From an uncultured Eubacteriaceae bacterium (GTDB lineage: Bacteria > Bacillota > Clostridia > Eubacteriales > Eubacteriaceae): a stretch of 64,000 nucleotides of DNA. The stretch spans positions 1 through 64,000 of the forward strand of contig CAMBHL010000002.1 of assembly GCA_945867155.1 (NCBI GenBank), read 5' to 3'. The notes below the pieces were generated by a model, which saw nothing but the letters and a program-made list of their open reading frames with translations, searched no databases and was not told where the DNA came from. The position numbers and the translations under genes were made by a program. Of the stretch, positions 23,837 through 31,959 are shown one piece after another (the first letter of the stretch is position 1; every line of letters begins with the position of its first letter).

Positions 23837-24211
23837 ATGAAAAAGATTAAAAAGAATCAAAAGGGCTTTACTTTGGCTGAGATGCTCGTGGTATTGGTGA
23901 TCATCGGGATTCTGGCAGGGATCATGATCGTCGCGGTGCCCCAGATCATCGAGCGCTCCCGGGCTCAGGTCGACAAGGCCAACGCGAAGCAGGTGACGTC
24001 GGCGGTCACCTTGTACGAAGCGGATCAGGGGAGCCTGCCGGCGGTGACGGCCGACTCCGGAACCAACGCCGCCTACAACGAAGTGGTCCAGGTGCTGGTT
24101 CAGAACAAATACCTGAAGAAGGAAGCGGACAATGACTACAGCGCGAAACAGAAAGGCAAGGTCTTCGTCTACAACACGGCGGACGGCGTGGTGGCCCTCG
24201 CGGATCAATAA
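23837..24211 (+). CDS. comGC: Major competence pseudopilin, ComGC-like
   Basis: The 124-residue prepilin has a short basic leader ending in KG, cleaved before FTLAEMLVVLVIIGILAG, with the key Glu at +5 and a hydrophobic helix that forms the pilus core. The C-terminal half is a small globular domain. It is the first pseudopilin of the operon with the best ribosome site (AAGGAGAAG), as expected for the most abundant subunit. Confidence 0.92.
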   Translation: MKKIKKNQKGFTLAEMLVVLVIIGILAGIMIVAVPQIIERSRAQVDKANAKQVTSAVTLYEADQGSLPAVTADSGTNAAYNEVVQVLVQNKYLKKEADNDYSAKQKGKVFVYNTADGVVALADQ

Positions 24212-24671
24212 CCGGGGCATGACCCTCGGAGAAATGCTCGTGGTGCTGGTTTTGATCGGTCTTTTGAGCAGCGGGGCGGCAGCAGTGGGGACCGCCGGGG
24301 TGCGCATGGCAAATCGAGAGTCTTTTGAATCGGAATGCGGGGCCCTCCGGGACACCTTGAACGACGCCCGGGATCGGGCGCTGATGCAGAGCTCCAAACG
24401 GGACGCCGTCGTCGACTTTTACAGCGACATGGCCGTGGTGAAGATCTGGGACGACCGGAAGGATCAATACACGTCTCAAATCATCCATTTTGAAAAACTC
24501 ACCGCTTCCGCGGCCAAAGGCGCGGCCGACCCGAATTACCACTACCAGGTTCGCTTTTCCGCCCAGGGTACCATCAACAAAGGGCAGACGATCCGGCTGA
24601 ACGGCCCCGGCCAGCTGAAAAAAAGCCTGGTGCTTCAGCCGGTGACCGGGCGCATCTGGCTATCCCCATGA
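24132..24671 (+). CDS. comGD: Minor pseudopilin, ComGD-like, with leader overprinted on comGC
   Basis: The mature part begins MTLGEMLVVLVLIGLLS after an NNRG cleavage site. The only ATG upstream in this frame is at 24132, 80 bases inside comGC, with GAAGGAAG correctly spaced; no GTG, TTG or CTG lies closer. This gives an unusually long basic leader of 29 residues (Arg/Lys/Ser/Thr-rich). Without it the prepilin signal would lack its start. The 179-residue length suits GspH/ComGD-type minor pseudopilins. Confidence 0.8.
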   Translation: MTTARNRKARSSSTTRRTAWWPSRINNRGMTLGEMLVVLVLIGLLSSGAAAVGTAGVRMANRESFESECGALRDTLNDARDRALMQSSKRDAVVDFYSDMAVVKIWDDRKDQYTSQIIHFEKLTASAAKGAADPNYHYQVRFSAQGTINKGQTIRLNGPGQLKKSLVLQPVTGRIWLSP

Positions 24672-25135
24672 AACAGCACGGCAAAGCTTTAAAAATCCGG
24701 GACAGCCGGGGTATGACCCTCGTGGACAGCCTGGCGGGGCTGGTCATCATCGGGATGCTCTCGGTCCTCATGGTCACGCTGCTCGGGAATCTGGCGATTC
24801 TCAAAAAGGCGTCGGCGGGGCTCAACGCCCAAGGGCAGGGGCTGCCCAGGGCTTACTGCCGGGCTCAGTCGGCGATCGCCGCCATGGGCCATCCGGACAA
24901 GGCGGCGGCCAACGCGCGGCTTGAGACGGAAGCCGAGGCCCTGTCGGACGGGCGCACCGCGTACACCCTGCACGTCGACAAGATTTCAGGCAATGCCTAT
25001 CATCTGACGGTGACGGTCGCGCCCAAAGGGGCCAAGGCGGCAACCTACAAGGAAGTGATTTATGCAGCACCCCAATCGACGAATCAGGAAAATTCAGACG
25101 AAACTTCAGAGCCAGCGAGGGATGACCCTGGCTGA
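24668..25135 (+). CDS. Minor pseudopilin, ComGE-like
   Basis: The 155-residue prepilin has leader MKQHGKALKIRDSRG and mature start MTLVDSLAGLVIIGML. The conserved +5 Glu is replaced by Asp, a change seen in minor pseudopilins. The start overlaps comGD's stop by 4 bases. Its C-terminus is low in conserved features and overlaps the next gene by 74 bases. Confidence 0.8.
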   Translation: MKQHGKALKIRDSRGMTLVDSLAGLVIIGMLSVLMVTLLGNLAILKKASAGLNAQGQGLPRAYCRAQSAIAAMGHPDKAAANARLETEAEALSDGRTAYTLHVDKISGNAYHLTVTVAPKGAKAATYKEVIYAAPQSTNQENSDETSEPARDDPG

Positions 25136-25613
25136 GCTCCTGGTCACCCTCGTCATCATCGGCCTCATCGCCGGGCTTTTGCCCGGCTTTGCGGCCGTGT
25201 TCACCAAAGAGCCCAAAACGGCTTCGGCCAGGACGCACGTCCAGGATTTCCGCCACGTCCACGTCTTTATCGAGAAGACCTTCCGCGCGGCGGATTCGAT
25301 CGTCATCGACGGAGACACCCTGTACGTTCAGGATCTGGAGACGCCGAAGTATTACGACGTCTACAGCCTGGCCAAATCGACCCATATTTTGTACCGGGAT
25401 AAGTATTACGACAACTTCACCCCCCTTGTGAGCGGCTCCCGCAGTCAGCTGGACGCGGGGGTCGCGTTTTTTGAACTGGCGCCGGAATGGCAGGACGACC
25501 GCCCGAACGGCGTCTTTCGGTTGAAAATGCAGTACATCGGAGAGGAGACGGTTTATGAAACGGAAATTTACGCCCCGGCCCACGCCCAGACCGTCGTCCT
25601 CAAAAATCCTTAA
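25062..25613 (+). CDS. Minor pseudopilin, ComGF-like
   Basis: The 183-residue prepilin has a 19-20-residue basic leader ending SQRG and mature start MTLAELLVTLVIIGLIAG. The globular part with TLYVQDLETPKYYDVY and GVAFFELAP resembles ComGF/GspJ-like proteins. The leader lies entirely inside the ComGE-like gene in another frame, and the gene's end holds the leader of the next. Confidence 0.8.
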   Translation: MQHPNRRIRKIQTKLQSQRGMTLAELLVTLVIIGLIAGLLPGFAAVFTKEPKTASARTHVQDFRHVHVFIEKTFRAADSIVIDGDTLYVQDLETPKYYDVYSLAKSTHILYRDKYYDNFTPLVSGSRSQLDAGVAFFELAPEWQDDRPNGVFRLKMQYIGEETVYETEIYAPAHAQTVVLKNP

Positions 25614-25974
25614 ACAAAGGGGATCGGTGCTGCCGCTGGTGCTCATCGTAATGATCCTCGCGGTGGTGCCGATTCTCGCTTTGTACACCAATAACGGCCG
25701 GGAGCTGGAAACGGCGGCCCGCTACCGGGATCACGAAGCCTGCCTGGTGCTTTTGGATTCCAGCACGGCTCTGTGCCGGGCGCAGATCGAAGCCGACGGC
25801 GCCTACACCGGGGAGACTCTGAAACAGGACCGGGGCAGGGCGGAGATTCAGGTGAACCGCCTGAACGCCGAAAGCTGGTTTTTCCGGTGCACTGCGGTTT
25901 ACGGCACGGCGAAGTCCAGCACCAGCGGAACCTTTGCGTTAAAAGACAATGAACTCGTGATGACCGCCCCTTAA
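25555..25974 (+). CDS. Minor pseudopilin, ComGG/PilX-like
   Basis: The 139-residue protein has a long basic Pro/Arg leader (MKRKFTPRPTPRPSSSKILK then QRG) and a hydrophobic start SVLPLVLIVMILAVVPIL without the +5 Glu, typical of ComGG/GspK-like tip subunits that need no Glu5. It overlaps the ComGF-like gene by 59 bases and is the last of the operon. No prepilin peptidase gene is in the window. Confidence 0.75.
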   Translation: MKRKFTPRPTPRPSSSKILKQRGSVLPLVLIVMILAVVPILALYTNNGRELETAARYRDHEACLVLLDSSTALCRAQIEADGAYTGETLKQDRGRAEIQVNRLNAESWFFRCTAVYGTAKSSTSGTFALKDNELVMTAP

Positions 25975-26090
25975 CCCAGATAATGCTTTTTCTTTTCAGG
26001 TTTTTATGATAAACTAGTTCAAACATTTTAATAGATTGGATACTGACAATAAAATCATGCGTGCACTGCGCAGAGAAAGGGAACGATTAT

Positions 26091-27917
26091 ATGTGTGGCA
26101 TTATCGGATACACTGGTAAATTAGAGGCTCAAAATGTTTTGATCGACGGGCTGTCCCGCCTGGAATACCGGGGCTACGACAGCGCCGGAATCGCGTATTT
26201 CAGAGAAAACATCGCCCATATTTCAATCCGCAAGACAGCGGGCAAGGTCAAGGACCTGCGCTCGGTCTGCGACAAGGTCAATCCGTCCACCTGCGGCATC
26301 GGCCATACCCGCTGGGCGACCCACGGCGGCGTCTCAACGACCAACGCCCACCCGCACCGGGTTGGACAGGTGGCGTTAATTCACAACGGCATTATCGAAA
26401 ATTACGCAGCGATCACCGAAAAGTTCAATCTGGGAGACGAACTCCAGTCGGAAACGGACACGGAAGTCGGCGCCGCCCTCCTGAATCATTTCTACAGCCA
26501 GGATCACGACCCGAAATCGGCGATCCGCAAGGCCGTGGCGGAAATCAAAGGCTCCTTCGCCTTTGGCATTCTCTTTGAAGACCGCCCCGGGGAAATTTAC
26601 GCGGTCCGCAACGTCAGCCCGATGGTGGCGGCCTACGATCCGGAAATCGGCGCCTTCATCGCATCGGACGTCACCGCGTTCATCGAACACACCAACCGCT
26701 ATTTCGTCGTGCCGGAATACGCCGTGGTAGCCCTGTCGCCAAATGGCATTGAAGTGGAAGACCTCAAAGGCCAGAAGCTCACGCCGGAATTCATGACCGT
26801 GGACTGGGATCTGACCGCTGCTGAAAAAGACGGCTATCCCCATTTCATGCTCAAGGAAATTCACGAACAGCCTGCCGCGATCACCCAGACGATCACGCCG
26901 AGAATTGCGGACGGCCTGCCGGACTTTTCTCAGGACGGCGTGTCCGATGCCTTCTTCGAAGGGGTCCGGGACGTGACCATCATCGCCTGCGGCACGGCGA
27001 TGTACGCCGGCATGGTCGGCGCGGAATTCATCCAGAACCATCTGGGGCTGCCGGTCACCGTGTCCATCGCGTCGGAATTCCGCTACGCACGGCCGGTCAT
27101 CGATAAAGATTCGATGGTCATCGTCGTGTCCCAGTCCGGGGAAACCATTGACACCCTGGAAGCCCTGCGCCTGGCGAAAAAATACACCGACCGCACCCTG
27201 TCCATCGTCAACGTCAAAGCGTCGTCAATTGCCCGGGAAAGCCATTACGTCGTCTACACCCACGCCGGTCCGGAAATCGCCGTGGCCTCCACCAAGGCCT
27301 ACACCGTTCAGGTGGCGACGATGTTCCTTTTAGGCTTTAAGCTCGGCCTCGCGTCGGGCCGGCTCACCGAAGATGAAGCCCGGGACCGGGTGGCCGCTTT
27401 GAAGGCCATGCCCGCTCACATGGAAGAGGTACTGGCTTATGAAAATCAGGTCAAGGAACTGACGAGCCGGATGATCAACGCCCATGACGCGTTCTACATC
27501 GGCCGGGGCCTGGACTATCGGGTCGCCATGGAAGGGGCGTTAAAGCTCAAGGAAATTTCTTACATCCACGCCGAAGCCTACGCGGCCGGGGAACTGAAGC
27601 ACGGGACGATTTCCCTGATCGAAAAGGGCGTGCCAGTGATCGCCATCGCGAACCAGCAGCCCGTTTATGAAAAGATGATCTCCAACATCCGGGAAGTCAA
27701 GGCCCGGGACGCCTTCGTCATTTTGATTTCGAAGGACAAGGCGGTCCACGACCCGTCGATCTGCAACGTGCATCTGTCGATTCCAGACGTGCCCGACGAT
27801 TTCACGGTCTTTGAAACCGCTGTGCTGTGTCAGCTCATCGGCTATTACACCTCAGTCGGCAAAGGCCTCGATCCGGATCAGCCGAGAAACCTGGCCAAAT
27901 CCGTGACCGTTGAATAA
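26091..27917 (+). CDS. glmS: Glutamine-fructose-6-phosphate aminotransferase
   Basis: The 608-residue enzyme makes glucosamine-6-phosphate, the entry to peptidoglycan amino sugars. It has the class II glutaminase domain with Cys at position 2 (MCGIIGYTG), RGYDSAGIA and HTRWATHG, then two SIS domains (CGTAMYAGMVG, SQSGETIDT, EISYIHAEAYAAGELKHG) and the strict C-terminal PRNLAKSVTVE. ATG 26091 is required so that Cys2 becomes N-terminal. The upstream region is too short and lacks a glmS ribozyme. A strong terminator follows. Confidence 0.97.
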   Translation: MCGIIGYTGKLEAQNVLIDGLSRLEYRGYDSAGIAYFRENIAHISIRKTAGKVKDLRSVCDKVNPSTCGIGHTRWATHGGVSTTNAHPHRVGQVALIHNGIIENYAAITEKFNLGDELQSETDTEVGAALLNHFYSQDHDPKSAIRKAVAEIKGSFAFGILFEDRPGEIYAVRNVSPMVAAYDPEIGAFIASDVTAFIEHTNRYFVVPEYAVVALSPNGIEVEDLKGQKLTPEFMTVDWDLTAAEKDGYPHFMLKEIHEQPAAITQTITPRIADGLPDFSQDGVSDAFFEGVRDVTIIACGTAMYAGMVGAEFIQNHLGLPVTVSIASEFRYARPVIDKDSMVIVVSQSGETIDTLEALRLAKKYTDRTLSIVNVKASSIARESHYVVYTHAGPEIAVASTKAYTVQVATMFLLGFKLGLASGRLTEDEARDRVAALKAMPAHMEEVLAYENQVKELTSRMINAHDAFYIGRGLDYRVAMEGALKLKEISYIHAEAYAAGELKHGTISLIEKGVPVIAIANQQPVYEKMISNIREVKARDAFVILISKDKAVHDPSICNVHLSIPDVPDDFTVFETAVLCQLIGYYTSVGKGLDPDQPRNLAKSVTVE

Positions 27918-27945
27918 TGCATAAACCTGCCGGAAAACCGGCGGA

Positions 27946-27979
27946 AACGCCCGAATTGATGCGTTCGGGCGTTTTTATT
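27946..27979 (+). terminator. Rho-independent terminator after glmS
   Basis: AACGCCCGAA (27946-27955) pairs with TTCGGGCGTT (27964-27973), followed by T-rich sequence. Confidence 0.9.
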
Positions 27980-28031
27980 TTGCCTTAAACGCAAATTCAA
28001 AATTACAGATTTTTGGTTTGGGTAGTGTTTC

Positions 28032-28058
28032 TTGAACCCCGGCGCCCTGCTCTATAAT
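28032..28058 (+). promoter_or_regulatory. Possible promoter for the glycyl-radical dehydratase
   Basis: TTGAAC at 28032-28037 and a perfect TATAAT at 28053-28058, with a short 15-base spacer, lie 80 bases before the start codon. The weak spacing would fit a promoter that needs an activator. A strong AGAGGAGG ribosome site lies at 28125-28132. Confidence 0.5.
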
Positions 28059-28137
28059 GAAATCGCAAGCATTGTTGGTGTGTGTGAAGCGATGCTGCGC
28101 AATAAAATGAAATGAAAAGCTTATAGAGGAGGCTATT

Positions 28138-30753
28138 ATGGGAATTGCAAAAGGATTCACCGAACCCACTGATCGGGTCAAACGTCTGAAAAAACGCATT
28201 ATCGATGCAACGCCGACGGTTGAAGCAGATCGTGCGGAACTCATTACAGAAGCGTACCGGAAACATGAAAAAGAAGCGCCGGTTATGCGGATTGCTCATG
28301 CGAATGAACACATTCTGAACAACATTCCAATCACGATTCGCCCTGACGAATTGATCGTCGGGTCTGCGACCATCACAGACCGCGGCTGCCAGATTTTCCC
28401 AGAATACTCATTCCAATGGGTTGCCGATGAATTTGATACAATGGCAACGCGTAAATGCGACCCATTTGAAATTCCAGAAGATACGAAAAAACGTCTGGCT
28501 AAAGTTTTTGAATACTGGCCGGGCAGAACCAACTCCGAACTGGCCAGCTCCCTCATGTCGGACACTTGCCAGAAATGCCAGGATTTAGGCGTGTTCACCG
28601 TTGGGAACTACTACTACAACGGGATCGGCCACGTCTGCGTCGACTACGGCAAAGTCCTGCGCGTCGGCTTCAGCGGCATCATCCGCGAAGCAGCTGAAAA
28701 GAAAGCCGCCCTCGATCCTAACGATCCGGCGACCATTAAAAAACGCCAGTTCTACGATGCCGTGATCATCACTTACAATGCGGCGATCAACTACGCGCAC
28801 CGCTACGCTGAAAAAGCATTGGAAATGGCGAAGACGGAAATCAACCCGCAGCGTCAGAAAGAACTGCTCGTCATCGCTCAGAACTGCCAGAATGTTCCGG
28901 AAAAACCGGCTCAGAACTTCTGGGAAGCCTGCCAGTCCTTCTGGTTTGTCCAATTGATCATGCAGATCGAATCTTCAGGCCACTCCATTTCACCTGGACG
29001 TTTCGATCAGTACATGTATCCGTACTACAAGAACGATGCCAATATGACCCGTGACTTTGCTCAGGAACTGGTCGACTGCATCTTTATCAAACTCAACGAC
29101 TTAAACAAAACAAGAGACGCGGTTTCTGACGAATTGTTCGCCGGCTACGCGATCTTCCAGAACATGTGCGCCGGCGGCCAGACCCCTGAAGGGCTCGATG
29201 CAACCAACGACGTTTCCTACATGCAGCTGGATGCCATCGCCCACACCGGCCTGCCACAGCCATCCATGTCTATCCGTTACTGGGACGGCACCCCGGATGA
29301 ATTCCTGTACCGCGCCTGCGAAGTCGTCCGTCTGGGACACGGCCTGCCGGCCATGTACAGCGACGAAGTCGCCATTCCGATGCTGGAAAACGACGGCGTC
29401 AAACTGGAAGACGCCAGAGACTGGCTGCCGATCGGCTGCGTCGAACCTCAGCCTCAGCACAAGACAGACGGCTGGCACGATGCCGCTTTCTTCAACTGCT
29501 GCAAAGTTTTAGATATCACGATGCACAACGGCCGCTGCCGCGGCGAACAGCTCGGGCCGAAGACGGGCGAAATGACCGAATTCAAGACCTTTGAAGATTT
29601 TGTGTCCGCTTACGAAACCCAGATGAAATTCTTCATCGACTACCTGGTCGAAGCCGACAACTGCGTCGACTACGCCCACATGATGAACATGACCCTGCCC
29701 TTCGAATCCGCACTGGTTGACGGCTGCATGGACAAGGGTGCGACGGTTCAGGAAGGCGCGGCCATTTACAACTTCACCGGGCCTCAGGCCTTCGGGGTTG
29801 CCGATATCATCGACTCCTTCGTCGCTGTAAAGAAACACGTCTACGACGACAAAGACATCTCCATGGCCGATTTGATGGACGCAGTGGATCACAACTTCGG
29901 CTATGCCGTTGACCCGACAGGGGCACCGGACGGCGCAGACCGCAGCCAGGTGGCACCGAAGGGCGGCAGCACTGCATCATCCGCTTCCGGCGGACGCTCC
30001 GCGATGGAACAGAAGATCTGGGATGTCGTCCAGTCTGTTCTCAAAGGCAGCAGCAATGTGGACATCGCATCCATCGCCCAGTCTGCATCGGCATCCGCGC
30101 CGACCGACAGCTGCAGCGCCTGCGACGCCAGCGCATCTGATTTGGCCAAATGGGAAAAGATTCACCAGATGCTGCTGAACTCACCGCACTTCGGCAACGA
30201 TATTCCTGAAGTCGACTTGCTCGGGCGCCGCCTGACCAAGATTTACTCCAGCAACGTTCACGGCAAAAAGAACCCCCGCGGCGGGATCTATCACGCCGGC
30301 TGCTACACCGTTTCAGCCAACGTCGGGATGGGCCGTGCCGTTGACGCACTTCCGGACGGCCGTCTGGCACAGACTGCCTTGTCTGACAACATTTCACCGC
30401 GCCACGGCTGCGATGTCAGCGGACCGACTGCCGCCAACGCATCGTCTGCAACCATCGATGCCCTCGACTTCGGCAACGGCACCCTGCTGAACCAGAAGCT
30501 CCAGCCGTCAGCTGTCGCAGGAGACGAAGGCCTGAAACGCTTTGCCGCACTGGTCAGAGCTTACTTCGATCACAAGGGCTATCACATTCAGTTCAACATT
30601 GTGGACCGCGCGACCCTGCTCGAAGCGCAGAAACATCCGGAACAGCACAAAGACCTCATCGTCCGCGTCGCCGGATACTCCGCACAGTTTGTCGTTCTGG
30701 CCAAAGATGTTCAGGACGATATCATCGCGAGAACCGAACAGACATTCGAATAA
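28138..30753 (+). CDS. Glycyl-radical diol (1,2-propanediol/glycerol) dehydratase with internal targeting insertion
   Basis: The 871-residue enzyme has all parts of a B12-independent diol dehydratase: thiyl Cys434 and Glu436 (GCVEP), His165 (GIGHV), His282-Ser283 (GHSIS), Asp448 (GWHD) and the radical loop RVAGYSAQ with Gly846. These align with Clostridium butyricum glycerol dehydratase His164, His281, Ser282, Cys433, Glu435, Asp447 and Gly763. It converts propanediol to propionaldehyde (or glycerol to 3-hydroxypropionaldehyde). It is about 84 residues longer than that enzyme; the extra part lies at about 590-670, between HNFGY and WEKIHQMLLN. It is Ser/Ala/Gly-rich with one amphipathic helix (622-637, AMEQKIWDVVQSVLKG) that resembles the encapsulation peptides of PduD, PduE and PduP here. 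There is no N-terminal extension. Choice between propanediol and glycerol is not settled. Confidence 0.9.
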   Translation: MGIAKGFTEPTDRVKRLKKRIIDATPTVEADRAELITEAYRKHEKEAPVMRIAHANEHILNNIPITIRPDELIVGSATITDRGCQIFPEYSFQWVADEFDTMATRKCDPFEIPEDTKKRLAKVFEYWPGRTNSELASSLMSDTCQKCQDLGVFTVGNYYYNGIGHVCVDYGKVLRVGFSGIIREAAEKKAALDPNDPATIKKRQFYDAVIITYNAAINYAHRYAEKALEMAKTEINPQRQKELLVIAQNCQNVPEKPAQNFWEACQSFWFVQLIMQIESSGHSISPGRFDQYMYPYYKNDANMTRDFAQELVDCIFIKLNDLNKTRDAVSDELFAGYAIFQNMCAGGQTPEGLDATNDVSYMQLDAIAHTGLPQPSMSIRYWDGTPDEFLYRACEVVRLGHGLPAMYSDEVAIPMLENDGVKLEDARDWLPIGCVEPQPQHKTDGWHDAAFFNCCKVLDITMHNGRCRGEQLGPKTGEMTEFKTFEDFVSAYETQMKFFIDYLVEADNCVDYAHMMNMTLPFESALVDGCMDKGATVQEGAAIYNFTGPQAFGVADIIDSFVAVKKHVYDDKDISMADLMDAVDHNFGYAVDPTGAPDGADRSQVAPKGGSTASSASGGRSAMEQKIWDVVQSVLKGSSNVDIASIAQSASASAPTDSCSACDASASDLAKWEKIHQMLLNSPHFGNDIPEVDLLGRRLTKIYSSNVHGKKNPRGGIYHAGCYTVSANVGMGRAVDALPDGRLAQTALSDNISPRHGCDVSGPTAANASSATIDALDFGNGTLLNQKLQPSAVAGDEGLKRFAALVRAYFDHKGYHIQFNIVDRATLLEAQKHPEQHKDLIVRVAGYSAQFVVLAKDVQDDIIARTEQTFE

Positions 30754-30768
30754 TAAGGAGAAGCCGCG

Positions 30769-31704
30769 TTGTTTGAAGATGACAATATCAATTACGGATT
30801 GGAAGGCAGCGTCTTCAACATCCAGCGATTTTCGCTCAACGACGGCCCAGGCATTCGAACCATTGTCTTTTTGAAGGGATGTCCGCTGCGCTGCCTCTGG
30901 TGCTGCAACCCGGAATCCCAGAAACTTCAGCCTGTGATTTTGTATCAGGCTGAAAACTGCATTCACTGCGGGTCATGCCTGAAGGTTTGTCCGGTGCCAG
31001 GGGCACTGTCGCCGGACAACCCGCATTTTGTCGATTACGACAAATGCAACGGATGCGGGGAATGCGCGGCGGTCTGTCCGGCCGACGCCCTGACCCAGAA
31101 AGGCAAAAAGATGACGGTTCAGCAGGTCATCCGGGAGGTCAAGAAAGACGCCAGCTATTACAGAAGAACCGGCGGCGGTCTGACTTTATCAGGCGGAGAA
31201 CCCCTGCTGCAGTATGAATTTTCGGCAGAACTGCTCAAAGCGGCGAAGGCCCAAGGCTGGAATACAGCGATAGAAACGACAGGGTACACAACCAATGAAG
31301 AAGCGTTGGACAAGGTGCTGCCCAATGTCGATCTTGCGCTGCTCGACGCCAAAGCGCCGGATGATGAAGTTCATAAACATTTCACCAATGTGAGCAACAC
31401 GGTCATCCGGAAAAATGCGGTTCGCATTGCCCGGGAAGCAGGCCAGACCATCATTCGTGTGCCGACGATTCCGGGGGTCAATGCCGATGATCACACCATT
31501 TCGGAAATCATCGCTTATGCCAAATCCCTGGACGGCGTTCACGAAATGCATCTGCTGCCGTACCATACGCTGGGCGAAAATAAATACGAATTGTTGGGTC
31601 TTCCGTATCGGATGCCGCCGACAGAACGGCCGTCCCGCGAGACCATGAATCATTTCAAGGAGATGGTCGAAGCGGCAGGGCTGAAATGTAAAATCGGCGG
31701 ATAA
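30769..31704 (+). CDS. Glycyl-radical enzyme activase (radical SAM)
   Basis: The 311-residue activase installs the radical on Gly846 of the dehydratase upstream. It has the radical-SAM cluster Cys38, Cys42, Cys45 (GCPLRCLWC), then a two-cluster ferredoxin insert (Cys64/67/70/74 and Cys93/96/99/103) typical of glycerol-dehydratase-type activases, and the SAM-binding GGEP motif (TLSGGEPLLQ). The start is TTG at 30769, 8 bases after AAGGAG; it follows the dehydratase by 15 bases. It uses SAM, which the locus can supply through its own metK. Confidence 0.93.
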   Translation: MFEDDNINYGLEGSVFNIQRFSLNDGPGIRTIVFLKGCPLRCLWCCNPESQKLQPVILYQAENCIHCGSCLKVCPVPGALSPDNPHFVDYDKCNGCGECAAVCPADALTQKGKKMTVQQVIREVKKDASYYRRTGGGLTLSGGEPLLQYEFSAELLKAAKAQGWNTAIETTGYTTNEEALDKVLPNVDLALLDAKAPDDEVHKHFTNVSNTVIRKNAVRIAREAGQTIIRVPTIPGVNADDHTISEIIAYAKSLDGVHEMHLLPYHTLGENKYELLGLPYRMPPTERPSRETMNHFKEMVEAAGLKCKIGG

Positions 31705-31959
31705 AAAGATGGAATAAAGGTTAAATAGTTTTTATACAAAGGTTGAACCGGCGGTTTAAACAACGGCCGTTCAATAATCAAAACAACGGACAGGACAATT
31801 TAAGCAGTTGACTGATCATGTGGGGATCGGCCGCCTTTCTGCTTACAAGCTTCCAGAGCACTTCAATTTTTGATCTCATGATGTCTTGAACGGTTTTGAT
31901 TTTGGGGCCCGAGATTCGGGCCCTATTTTTATAATGAATTCAATAAAGAGAGGAAAACA
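31705..31959 (+). promoter_or_regulatory. Leader region between activase and aldehyde dehydrogenase genes
   Basis: This 255-base gap holds an imperfect inverted repeat near 31742-31774 (TTGAAC-CGGC facing GCCG-TTCAA) and the terminator-like hairpin listed separately, with no ORF. A cis-acting leader that controls read-through into the dehydrogenase is possible. No known riboswitch is recognised by eye. Confidence 0.4.
31905..31931 (+). terminator. Hairpin with T-rich tail just before the dehydrogenase gene
   Basis: GGGCCCGA (31905-31912) and TCGGGCCC (31916-31923) make an eight-base stem, followed by TATTTTTAT. It lies only about 30 bases before the next start codon, so it could be either the activase terminator or an attenuator. 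Confidence 0.7.

Noticed and set aside
25975-26090. glmS ribozyme before glmS
   Set aside because: The gap is about 115 bases and holds no recognisable ribozyme core or conserved GC-rich pairings.
28138-30753. Choline TMA-lyase, isethionate lyase or hydroxyproline dehydratase as identity of the glycyl-radical enzyme
   Set aside because: The His165, His282-Ser283, Cys434, Glu436 and Asp448 set matches glycerol/propanediol dehydratases, and PduCDE next door supports a diol substrate.
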